In this document: in pieces, positions 21,001-28,900 of the stretch
Layout: each line of letters begins with the position of its first letter
Position numbering within the stretch: position 1 is the first letter of the stretch
Source of the DNA: Laceyella sacchari
Lineage (GTDB): Bacteria; Bacillota; Bacilli; Thermoactinomycetales; Thermoactinomycetaceae
Assembly (NCBI RefSeq): GCF_004343255.1
Contig: NZ_SMDD01000003.1
Span: forward strand, 62,001-126,000
Direction of reading: 5' to 3'
DNA: 64,000 nt
Position numbers and translations under genes: made by a program
The notes under the pieces: generated by a model
Databases searched by the model: none
The model's input: only the letters and a program-made list of their open reading frames with translations
What the model was told of the DNA's origin: nothing

Positions 21001-24000
21001 TTGCATTTGAACCGAAGCATGCGTGAGCAATAAGTTCGCGCGGCTGTCATCGAGCATATACCGAACGCGCTCGGCCGGATAATTGGGGTCGATCGGCAAA
21101 TATGCGGCGCCTGCTTTCAACACGCCCCAAATACCCACCAGCATCTCAACCGAGGGTTGGAACATGAGAGCAACAATCTGTTCTTTGTCCACACCTTGTT
21201 GACGCAAACGACGCGCCAATTGATTGGCCCGGTCATTCAGCTCGCGGTAAGTTACTGACTGGCCTTGATGCACCACTGCGGGATGATCAGGATTGCGTTG
21301 CGCCTGTTCTTCAAACAACGCAACAACATTCTGCACGGTCGGATCTGCTCCTTCGGTTGCGTTGAACTCGACCAGCAATTGTTGTTTTTCTTCGTCGGTC
21401 ACCAACTCCAACTCAGACAATTTCACCGTCTTATTGTCGATGATTTGTTTGAGCAAATGGAAATAATGGCCAACCATGCGTTTAATCGTTTCCGGCTTAA
21501 ACAGATGGGTTGCGTATTCGACGGAAAGGCTCCAATCGGTTTCGTCGAATGTCCAGCTCATATCGAATTTAGCGGTATTCCAATCCGTCTCATACGCCTC
21601 GAACCGGAGGGTATCATCTTGACCTTGAGCCGGTTCAAAGCTTTGGATCGTAAAGGTCGTGTCAAAAATCGGATGACGGCTCAAATCCCGTTGCTCTTGC
21701 AATTTTTCAACCAATTCTTCAAATGGATAATCACCGTGTTCAAAAGCGGTCAGCACCCGCTTTTTCACATCCGCTGCAAACTCGGTGAAGGATTGGTCTT
21801 GTTTTGGAAAATTGCGCAGGGCCAACATGTTGACAAACATCCCGACAACGGATTCCAGATCGGCATGAGAACGGCCCGTGATCGGAGCGCCCACCACGAT
21901 ATCTTCTTGGCCTGTGTACTTTGCCAGCAACACATTGTAGACCGACAGCAACACGATATACAGTGTGCTTTTTTCCTCAGCCACAAAGGACTGCAATTTT
22001 TCTTTCAGGTCCGGATCGGCCGCAAAGGTGATCAGCTTTCCTGTCAGTTGTTGTACCGCAGGCCGCGGGAAGTCCGTCTTCAACTCCAAGGTCGGCACAG
22101 AATCCTGGAATTCTTGCAACCAGAATGCTTCCTGCTTGTTCCACTCTTCCGATTGCAGGAGCGATTGTTGCCACACTGCATAATCTTTGTATTGGATCTT
22201 TTGCACCGGCAATGTTTTGTCATGGTACAAGCGAACCAGTTCACGATAGAGCATTTCAGCAGAAACGCCATCGGAAATGATGTGGTGCATATCCATCAAC
22301 ATGATGTGGCGCTCTTCCTCAACCTGAATCACCGCGATGCGGCACAATGGAGCCTGGCTCAGATCAAAAGGACGAATGCGCGCATCGATCAACGCTTGCA
22401 CTTCCGATTCATCTTTCGCCGTCACCCACTCCACTTGCAACGTGACATCCGAATGAATTTTTTGCATCAATTCGCCATCCCGCATGTGGAAAGAGGTGCG
22501 GAACGATTCATGGCGTACAACCAATTGTCTTACCGCATGTTCCAATTGCTCCCGATTGAGCTTCCCGATGAGTTCCAAGGTCATCGGAATGTTGTACCCA
22601 ATGCCTCCTTCTTCCAGTTGCTCTACCACATACAAGCGCTTTTGCGCCGAAGACACAGGGTAATATTCCATCTCTTCCGCTTTCTCAATCGCCGCAAACG
22701 AGCTGCTTTTCGCTTTTTTGATATAAGCGGCCAACTCTTTGACCGTATCTCGGGCGAACACTTCCCGCAGTGGAACATCCGCGTCCAACTCTTTCAGGAT
22801 GCGCGAAGTCAGCATCATGGCTTTGATCGAATGACCGCCCAATTCAAAGAAATGATCTTCGATACCAACTCGCTCCACGCCCAAGACTTCTTGATAAATG
22901 CCAACCAACGCTTCTTCAATTCTGTTGGTGGGAGGAACATAATTGGCCGTGGATACTTTCTCCGGCACCGGCAACGCCTTACGGTTCACCTTGCCGTTTG
23001 ACGTGAGCGGGAACTTGTCCAACTCTACGAAATATGAAGGCACCATGTACTCCGGCAAGGTCACTCCCAGATGTTGACGCAGCTCAGTTGCCGTCCACGC
23101 CTGACTCGCCACGACATATGCAGCGAGATAAGCGGCACCGGATTCATCTGTCCGCGCCATCACCACGCACTCGTTGATCGCTGGATGTTCCAGCAGCTTC
23201 GTCTCAATCTCTCCCAGCTCGATCCGATGTCCTCTGATTTTTACTTGATGGTCGATCCGGCCCAAGTATTCCAACGTACCGTCAGACAGCCAACGCGCCA
23301 AGTCCCCCGATTTGTACATCCGCGCCCCAGGGTTAAACGGGTCCTCGATGAAACGCTCCGCTGTCAACTCCGGCCGGTTTAAGTACCCCCGCGTTACACC
23401 TGCCCCGCTGACATACATCTCTCCTGCAACCCCGATGGGCACCGGATTCATCTGTTCATCCAACACATACACTTTCAACGTCGGGATCGGCACCCCGATG
23501 TTGCTTACATTGGACTCTATCTCCCGTTCCGTGATCTCTTTGTAAGTCACGTGCACAGTCGTTTCCGTGATCCCGTACATGTTGATCAATTTCGTTTGCG
23601 GATACCGCTCTCGCCACGGTTTCAACATGCTCGGCGCCAACGCTTCTCCGCCGAAGATCACCATCCGCACCGACATTTCATCCGATTTCGGCCCCATCAT
23701 CTCCACGTTGGATAGTTGGTAGAACGCGGTTGGCGTTTGGTTCAAAACGGTTACCCGCTCCCGCTTCAGGAGATCCAAAAACGCTTTGGAGTCTTTGGCT
23801 ACCAACGCCGGCACCACGACCAATTTCCCGCCGTACAAGAGAGCCCCGTACATCTCCCACACCGAGAAGTCGAAGCTAAAGGAGTGGAACATCGTCCACA
23901 CATCGGACTCGGAGAAATCGAAGAGGTTGCGGTCGTTAAACAGCAAGCGGATCACATTGCGGTGCTCCACCATCACCCCTTTGGGATTGCCTGTCGAACC

Positions 24001-25842
24001 GGAGGTATAGATGATGTAGCACATATCCTGCGGCTCATTCACCGAGGTGGGCGCTTCTGCTCCTTCTTGCCAAACAATATCGTCAAAATAAATGATTTCA
24101 CCGGTGTAAGAGCCCGGCACTTCCAGCCCTTTCCGCGTCAGCAACAGGTTCGTGCCGCTGTCTGCCAGCATGTAGGTGATGCGGTCTTGCGGATACAGCG
24201 GATCGATTGGCATGTATGCGCCGCCTGCTTTCAATATCGCCAGCATGCCGACGATCATTTCGATGGAACGTTCCACCATCAAGCCCACGATTTGATCCCG
24301 ATTCACCCCGCGCTCGCGCAGCATGACGGCCAATTGATTAGCGCGATCTTCCAACTCGCGGTAAGTAAGCCGCTCTTCTTCAAACACCACTGCGATGTTG
24401 TCCGGCGTCCGTGCCACTTGTTCAGCAAAGCGTTGATGAATGGTTTGTGCGGTCGGATAGTTGGCATCTGTTTGGTTAAATGCTGTCAGCACTTGTTGCT
24501 TCTCTTCTTCGGAGATCACACTGATCTCGGCTACCGGCACCTGTGGATTTGCCAATACTTGCTCAATCACATGGCGAAAGTTGCGGGTCAGATTTTGCAC
24601 AAACACCGGATCAAACATCGCTCGGTTGAATGAAAATCTGACTTCAATCCGATCCTCATCATAAGGAATGACCAACACGTTAAACTGGTAGTTGGTTTGT
24701 TCATACGCCTCGGAACCGACCACTTTGAAACCCATTTTGGCCGTGCTCTCATCCATGGCGTCAGCATCAAAGGGATAGTTTTCAAACACGAACAGATGAT
24801 CAAACAAATGGTTGTTCAACGCGCTGTTGGCTTGGATATCCGCCAAGGACAAGTAATCGTACTCTTCGGATGCGATCGTCGACTGTTTGGCCGTTTGCGC
24901 CAACTCGATGAACGAAGCGCCCTCTTTGGTACGCACGCGAACCGGAATCGTGTTGATGAACAAGCCAACAATGTTTTCGATATTGCGAATGTTTTTGTTG
25001 CGGCCTGACACAACTGCCCCGAACACCACATCATCCGTGTGATTCATCCGTTGCAACAGGACACCCCAAATGCATTGGAACAGGTTGTTCAAGGTGAGGT
25101 GATGTTGTTGCGCCAATTTGGTCAAGCGCTTTACCACCGTTTGATCTAATGTGCAGACGATTTCTTCCGGCTGGAACTCGTCACCGCTCGTGTGATAGCC
25201 TTGGCGCGGAATCTCGCTCATCTGCGTGTATCCTTCCAGATACGCCTTCCAGTACGCCTTCGCCTCATCATGATCTTGTTTGTCCAGCCAGCGGATATAC
25301 TCGCTGTAAGGGGTCGTTTTTGTCAGCACCGGCTTGTTCCCCGCCAGCAGTTGCCCATAAATATCAAACAACTCATCAAGCACGATACCCAAGCACCAAC
25401 CGTCCATCAGGATGTGGTGGTGGCTGAAAATAAATTCGTAGCGGTTAGCCTCCGTTTTCACTATGGCAAACCGCACCAGCATATCCCGTGACAAGTCAAA
25501 CCCTTTTGCACGATCTTTGCGCTTATATTCACTGAGAAATGCTTCTTTCTCTTCCGTGGGTAACTGGCTGATGTCATGGTAATCCAATGTCGCTTCGCGT
25601 CGCCGCAAAACCACTTGCCGCGGCTTGGCTAGTTTCTTATAACTGAAAATCGTCCGGAACACTTCATATTTGTCCACAATCCACTGCACGCTCTCCGCAA
25701 ACTTGTCGATATCCAGGCTACCCTCGATGGTTAGCGACATTTGCTCGAAATAAGCATTTCCCTCGTCGTGGATGGAATGGAACAACATGGCTTCCTGCAT
25801 GGGTGAAAGGGAGTAAATATCTGCAATTTGCTTTTTATCCAT
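12067..25842 (-). CDS. Non-ribosomal peptide synthetase, modules 5-8 (C-A-T, C-A-T, C-A-T, C-A-T-E), no thioesterase
   Basis: 4591 residues from the ATG at 25842 (GGGAGG 10 bases upstream; an open extension to 25968 lacks these signals). Domains in order: C (1-450, HHILMDG 142, D-L type), A5 (455-955), T (Ser1005); C (HHIISDG 1186), A6 (1497-1980), T (Ser2029); C (HHIISDG 2210), A7 (2520-3005), T (Ser3053); C (HHIISDG 3234), A8 (3545-4045), T (Ser4092); E (4140-4585, HHLVVDA 4277, EGHGRE, GWFTS). Pocket codes read by alignment to GrsA: A5 DFWNIGMVHK = Thr; A6 DAWFLGNVVK = Leu; A7 DAWTVAAVCK = Phe; A8 DGFFVGGVFK = Ile/Val-like. The chain ends in KKRAEQTGQRV, with no thioesterase, reductase, terminal C domain or docking tail. 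Confidence 0.95.
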   Translation of the reverse strand: MDKKQIADIYSLSPMQEAMLFHSIHDEGNAYFEQMSLTIEGSLDIDKFAESVQWIVDKYEVFRTIFSYKKLAKPRQVVLRRREATLDYHDISQLPTEEKEAFLSEYKRKDRAKGFDLSRDMLVRFAIVKTEANRYEFIFSHHHILMDGWCLGIVLDELFDIYGQLLAGNKPVLTKTTPYSEYIRWLDKQDHDEAKAYWKAYLEGYTQMSEIPRQGYHTSGDEFQPEEIVCTLDQTVVKRLTKLAQQHHLTLNNLFQCIWGVLLQRMNHTDDVVFGAVVSGRNKNIRNIENIVGLFINTIPVRVRTKEGASFIELAQTAKQSTIASEEYDYLSLADIQANSALNNHLFDHLFVFENYPFDADAMDESTAKMGFKVVGSEAYEQTNYQFNVLVIPYDEDRIEVRFSFNRAMFDPVFVQNLTRNFRHVIEQVLANPQVPVAEISVISEEEKQQVLTAFNQTDANYPTAQTIHQRFAEQVARTPDNIAVVFEEERLTYRELEDRANQLAVMLRERGVNRDQIVGLMVERSIEMIVGMLAILKAGGAYMPIDPLYPQDRITYMLADSGTNLLLTRKGLEVPGSYTGEIIYFDDIVWQEGAEAPTSVNEPQDMCYIIYTSGSTGNPKGVMVEHRNVIRLLFNDRNLFDFSESDVWTMFHSFSFDFSVWEMYGALLYGGKLVVVPALVAKDSKAFLDLLKRERVTVLNQTPTAFYQLSNVEMMGPKSDEMSVRMVIFGGEALAPSMLKPWRERYPQTKLINMYGITETTVHVTYKEITEREIESNVSNIGVPIPTLKVYVLDEQMNPVPIGVAGEMYVSGAGVTRGYLNRPELTAERFIEDPFNPGARMYKSGDLARWLSDGTLEYLGRIDHQVKIRGHRIELGEIETKLLEHPAINECVVMARTDESGAAYLAAYVVASQAWTATELRQHLGVTLPEYMVPSYFVELDKFPLTSNGKVNRKALPVPEKVSTANYVPPTNRIEEALVGIYQEVLGVERVGIEDHFFELGGHSIKAMMLTSRILKELDADVPLREVFARDTVKELAAYIKKAKSSSFAAIEKAEEMEYYPVSSAQKRLYVVEQLEEGGIGYNIPMTLELIGKLNREQLEHAVRQLVVRHESFRTSFHMRDGELMQKIHSDVTLQVEWVTAKDESEVQALIDARIRPFDLSQAPLCRIAVIQVEEERHIMLMDMHHIISDGVSAEMLYRELVRLYHDKTLPVQKIQYKDYAVWQQSLLQSEEWNKQEAFWLQEFQDSVPTLELKTDFPRPAVQQLTGKLITFAADPDLKEKLQSFVAEEKSTLYIVLLSVYNVLLAKYTGQEDIVVGAPITGRSHADLESVVGMFVNMLALRNFPKQDQSFTEFAADVKKRVLTAFEHGDYPFEELVEKLQEQRDLSRHPIFDTTFTIQSFEPAQGQDDTLRFEAYETDWNTAKFDMSWTFDETDWSLSVEYATHLFKPETIKRMVGHYFHLLKQIIDNKTVKLSELELVTDEEKQQLLVEFNATEGADPTVQNVVALFEEQAQRNPDHPAVVHQGQSVTYRELNDRANQLARRLRQQGVDKEQIVALMFQPSVEMLVGIWGVLKAGAAYLPIDPNYPAERVRYMLDDSRANLLLTHASVQMQVDWDGDMWLIDDASFRQGETTNLGIQAEADDLAYVIYTSGSTGQPKGVMVEHRALMNLCLWHVERFNLTVDDRSTKYAGFGFDASVWEIFPTMVAGATLYMVEEDVRYDVAALNEFFQEQGITISFLPTQFAEQFMKLPNQTLKTLLIGGDRAQHIVPQSYEVVNNYGPTENAVVATSGRIDENAKVITIGKPITNNRVYILNEHHQLQPIGVPGELCLSGQSLARGYLHRPDLTQERFVDNPFEPGQKMYKTGDLVRWLPDGTIEFLGRIDDQVKIRGFRIETGEITSRLMAHPAVQEAVVVAHTDEQETALCAYVVTTDGEWTYADMRQHLAQTLPDYMIPAHLVTLPALPMTANGKVDKKALPKPDRTASSDREYVAPQTDLERELAMMWQETLNVDRVSVLDHFFELGGHSLKAMALVSQIQKKCDVHLSLRDIFSHPTVKELATLIEQADTRKYTEINPVEKRDYYPVSSAQKRIYVTQQLEEGGISYNMPMVLRVEGQLDLARLTEAGTRLIARHESLRTSFGFVNGELVQWIHPHVEFAVTQQKIADESELDSLLSSLIQPFDLAQAPLFRMALVEVEEDLQYLVMDMHHIISDGVSVNLMLKELCSFYDGADLPPLRIHYKDFAVWQNGHRETEQWQAKRAYWLKEMGGELPVLELPTDKPRPPVQQFDGDYFTMAIDAALMQKLDRFLIENNVTLHMALMATYHVLLSKYAGQEDIIVGFPVAGRDHPDLEQMVGMFVNTLAIRTQPQPDKTFSAFLADVKERMLKALENGDYPFEELVDQLDAHRDLSRHPLFDTMFAVQNMEMSDMRLSGFPLTPYEWEWNKIKFDLSWTVEKDDATQLTIGYSTHLFEQATIARMAGHFVRLLEQIVENPDCRLADLQLVTAEEQEQLLVAFNDSEMEFPADQTIHSLWAEQVARTPDKPAVVFGQEQLTYRELDIRSNQLARLLRGKGAERNQIIALMMPPSLEMIVGMLGVLKAGAAYLPVDPNYPQHRIEHMLSDSEAALLLTLGEPTVPEAYAGETIRVEEIPWTELDGNAVDNGNDSSDLAYMIYTSGSTGKPKGVMIEHRSVCNLQLVAHALGITEDSRVLQFASFSFDASVWEIFPSLLHGATVVMEEKEKLFYDFAGWLRAQEITTMTLPPTVLKSLSPENLPALRTVVTAGEACPQDLIKVWSKDFTFINAYGPTETTVCATLAKLSPDMSKPPIGKPIANQKVYIVNEYNQLQPIGVPGELCVSGAGLARGYWNRPDLTAEKFVDNPFVPGEKMYRTGDLARWLPDGNIEYLGRIDEQVKVRGFRIETGEIEAKLLEHPAVNEAVVITREINGETVLCGYVIAPSTVGDADLRAHLATELPDYMIPSYLIQLDQFPLTPNGKVDKKALPEPEGAQTGDTYEAPSNKVEKRLSRIYEEVLNVEPVGAMDHFFKLGGNSLKAMLLTARIHQELGVQISLREVFSRPVLRDLAHVIGQAEQTGFEEIRPVEERDYYPVSSAQRRLYVTQQFENVHVGYNMPLISEIKGNLSIAQLESAFAQLVQRHESLRTSFHFHEGELVQKIAPTVPCQIERVTATNLEEAKRMAESYIRPFDLSQAPLARMTLISLAEDHHILVFDMHHIISDGMSMDILMHDLMSLYQQKTLPALKVQYKDYAVWQERYMQTEQWKKDEAYWVNQFSGALPVLELPTDYPRPNVMRFDGNQVGFQLDAALTSQVKQFASERQVTLHMVLMAAYQLLLSKYSGQDDLIVGSPVAGRPHPDLQSTVGMFVNTLAIRNRLQPEQTVESLVDAVKQQVLEAYEHAEYPLEELLERLDVQRDLSRQPLFDTLLTVQNIDMGELELPGLHIEPVDMDWKAAKFDMNWVFVETDQLELTVEYSTHLFKQETIERMVRHFTHLLAQVVNQPSARLADLELCTEEEKRQILVDFNQTQAEFPREATVHQLFEQQVAQTPERICLEWENRTMTYAEVNRRANQWARVLRANGLQPNQRVGVIADRSFNQIIALLSILKAGGAYVPIDPTYPVERIQYMLSDSDVRLLLMQPDLSVPQGYDGDVIFINQSLGLDEEDTNLSNVNTADDLAYIIYTSGSTGKPKGTLTIHRNIVRTIVNNGYIEVGEEDTLMQLSNYAFDGSTFDIYNALLNGAKLILVPKELLMSLEDLTKLIREREVTISFMTTALFNTLVEFDLSCFDKMKKIVFGGEKASLAHVKKAVAYLGDGRLINGYGPTETTVFATTHAITKEVAATNRVPIGKPLNNTTVYVLNERNQLQPIGVPGELCVAGDGVALGYLNNQKLTEERFVPNPFKEGDRMYRTGDLVRWLPDGSIDYIDRIDQQVKIRGHRIELGEIESKLLEHPGVKEAVVLALEEESGQNPSFLCAYVVCEEQEEAAALRRHLEQSLPDYMVPAHYIQLDELPLTSNGKVDKRALPRPEANADAGVEYVAPTTATEKLLAEIWQDVLKRERVGIHDNFFTLGGDSIKAIQIAARASQQQYRLQIGDLLKHPTIASLAPYVSVKGENKENHVVEGPVPVTPVQQWIFGLSDVPEHWNMAVVLHRPECWDADALRKVWRKLVQHHDALRMSYSFQDGQWTQFNRGYDEQAADAHFTVEEFNLMDESEEVDVATVIEREANRMHESLSLTDGPLVRCGVFYTHDGDYLLIIIHHLVVDAVSWRILSEDLYSAYEQVMQEKEIMLPDKTTSFKTWSESLRDYANSDAFMQAEWPYWQQVVEREVAPLPVDMESDGKYLIRDVGVAEITFSKEETEALLTEVHDAYQTEINDLLLTALSLTVKEWTGEPVAVHMEGHGREEIAEHVDVTRTVGWFTSIYPVVFDLTAMDVAKAIQEVKATIRSVPNRGIGYSLLRYMLEPSKREALSFVLKPEINFNYQGQFVQDVEAGETELTSVSVGQGVSPLNQWPFKLDFNGLVEEGQLLISVRYPKTVYHHSTVKGLVQRYQEHLRNIIAHCLKKRAEQTGQRV

Positions 25843-25942
25843 CGATGCCTTACCTCCCAAATCAAAGTGATCAGTATTTGGGGAGGGGAGGGGAGCGTCA
25901 CTTGTTGCGCCCCCCGTTTCCTTCCCATACAAACGTGATGTC
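25843..25942 (-). other. Spacer between the two synthetase genes
   Basis: About 100 bases separate the stop of the first synthetase and the start of the second. They hold homopurine/homopyrimidine runs (CTCCCCTCCCCTCCCC on the minus strand) and the GGGAGG ribosome site. No terminator is visible, so the genes are probably cotranscribed. Confidence 0.6.
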
Positions 25943-28900
25943 TTACAGATCATCCAGAAGTTCAGCAATGCTGTCCAATTCGTCGTAAGTTAAATCGTCT
26001 GAACTGAAATCACTTGGCGTGTAATTAGGCTCTTGCTGCGACAGGCAGTGATCAACCAAGTCAATCAGGTATTGCCTGTAGCGCTCGCCAAGGGCCTCCA
26101 TGGTTTCCTTCCGATGAAGGTGGGTGTGGTAAGTGAGATGAATCTCCAATTGACCTTTCACAATCAATTCATTCACTTCCAACAGGTAACGGTTTGGCAT
26201 CGCAGCCCCTACCGCTTGTCCCGTCGGCAAGTCGCTGATTACTACATCCCCTTCCTCTTCATCGGAATCAAATTGTCCCAAATAGTTGAACAGGATGTCG
26301 GGTGACAGGGAAAAAGCTAGGTCTTGCTTGTGTTCCGGCGCCGTCAGATGTTGCAGGATACCATAACCGACACCTTTGTTGGGGATTTTGCGCAAGTGCT
26401 CTTTCACCTGTTTGATCGACTCTGCCAAGTCACCCCCGCTTACATCCACCACTACGGGATAAATCGAGGTAAACCAACCCACAGTGCGGGTTAAATCGAT
26501 ATCCTCAATAATCTCTTCACGCCCATGCCCTTCCAAATGAACCGCGAAACGTTCCGCTCCTGTCCAATCTTTGAGCGCCAAGCCCAAAGCGGCCAGCAAC
26601 AGGTCGTTCATCTCGGTCCGGTATGCTTGATGGGCATCCGTCAAAAGCTGTTTGGTCACCGACTCAGGCAATCGCACGATGACCGTGTCCTGATCCCCGT
26701 ATACCTGGGTTGTGTCTTGCGCACTTTCCCGTGGCAACGGCGCAACTTCTTGGTTCTCCAGCTCCTGCCAATACGGAATCTCCTTCAACAGCGCTTTGCT
26801 GTTGGCATATTCACGCAACATCCGGCTCCACGCTTGGTAAGAATGGGTTTTATCCGGGAACTTGATCGGTTGATTCGCGAGCGCTTGGCGATACCCCGCC
26901 TCCAAATCCTCGATCAAGATCCGCCATGACACCCCATCCACAATCAAGTGGTGAATGACGATCAACAGATGGTCAACTTCTGGCGCCTTGAACAATCCCA
27001 ATCGAATCAACGGACCTTCCTCAATATTTAGGCTGGCATGCAAGCGGTCGGCTTCTCGCTCGATGCGAGCAGCCACATCCGGCTCCCCGGCCAAGTCAAA
27101 CAATTCCAGCGTAAACACGTCTGCTTCCGGTTCGCGTCCGGTTTGCACCCATTGTCCGTCCGTTTGGGTGAACACATGGCGCAAAGCGTCGTGGTGTTCC
27201 ACGATTTTGGCGAACACAGCCCGCACTATTACCTCATCCCAACCACCGCGACGGGTCAACAGCATCGCCTGGTTGAAATGATGTGGTGCCTCCGCATGCA
27301 ACGTGAGGAAATCTCGCTGGATCGGTGTGAGCGGTACTTCGCCCGTAACCGGCCCTTGGTCGATAACCAACTGATTCCGCTCGATAAACGGCGCCAGTGC
27401 AGAAATCGTCTCATACTGGAAGATGTCTTTGATGTTCAGGCGCAGTTGATGTTGTGCCAGACGGGCTGCGATTTGAATCGCTTTGATGGAATCCCCGCCC
27501 AATTCAAAGAAGTTGTCATGAATCCCGATCCGCCCGATCTGCAGTACTTGCTGCCACACCTCAGCCAGCAGTGCTTCCACTTCATTGGTGGGCGCCGCAT
27601 ATTCCGCTCCGCTCACAACGTATTCGGTCGGTTCGGGCAACGCTTTGCGATCCAACTTACCATTGGCATTGAGCGGCAGTTCGGGCAGTTCCACAAAGTA
27701 GGCCGGAATCATATAGTCAGGCAACCCTTGGCCCATATGCTTGCGCAATTCGGCCACATCCCAGTCCGCCTCGCTAACCAGGTAGGCGCACAGGTAAGCC
27801 TGCCCTTGCGCATCATGGCGGGCGATCACCGCACCATCTTTCACAGCGGGGTGCTTCATCAATTGACCGGTCACTTCATCCAACTCAATCCGGTAACCCC
27901 GGATCTTCACTTGATGGTCCATGCGCCCCAAATACTCGATGTTCCCATCGGACATCCACCGTGCCAAATCTCCCGTCTTGTACATCAACTCTCCGGGGAG
28001 ATAGGGGTTGGGAACAAATTTCTCCCGGGTTAAGTCTTCCCGATTGAGGTATCCGCGGGCCAGACAGGTTCCGGACAGACAGAGCTCACCTGGCACACCG
28101 ATCGGTTGCAGTCGGTTGCGCTCATCCAGCACCAGCAATTGGACATTGGCGATGGGTTTACCAATCGGTATCACAGCTGGATCATGGTCTGTCGGGCAAT
28201 CGTAATAAGAGACGTCTACCGTCGCTTCCGTCGGCCCGTACAGATTGTACAGCCGGGTTCCATTCACACGATGCATCGTGTCCCGGAAACGGGCAGCATG
28301 GTTGGGCAACAGCGCTTCCCCACTGGTGAACACCCGCCGCAAGCTGGACAAGCGAGGCAAGTTGGCTTCATGGAGGTGTTCCAAGAACAGATGGAACATG
28401 GACGGCACAAAGTGCATGGTGGTGATGCCATACCGTTCTATCGTGTTGATCATAATCTCCGGCGCTTTCTCACCGCCCGGCTCCAACAAGTGCACACGGG
28501 CACCGACGAAGAACCACAAGAACAACTCCCACACCGACACGTCAAACACGATCGGCGTTTTTTGCAAGATGACATCTTCCGGGCCAAACGCATATTGGCG
28601 CGCCATCCATTCGATCCGGTTATACGCCGTGTAATGCTCGATCATGACCCCTTTGGGCTTTCCGGTAGACCCCGAAGTGTAAATGACATATGCCAAATCT
28701 CTCACAGTAGCCGTGGCTGGCAGATTATCAGCTTCCCCTTGCTCCAACGCAAGTTCGTCCAGATAGAGTACTTCAGCGTCGAAAGTACCGGCCAAGTCAC
28801 GGAACTTGCTCAGTGACAAAATCAAGCGCGCTTCACTGTTGTCGAGCATGTAGTCGATCCGTTCTGCTGGGAATTCAGGCGAAATCGGCATATACGCCGC

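Noticed and set aside
25843-25968. Upstream extension of the second synthetase by 42 residues
   Set aside because: The extension is not C-domain-like and overlaps the end of the first synthetase; GGGAGG points to the ATG at 25842, where the docking acceptor sequence begins.
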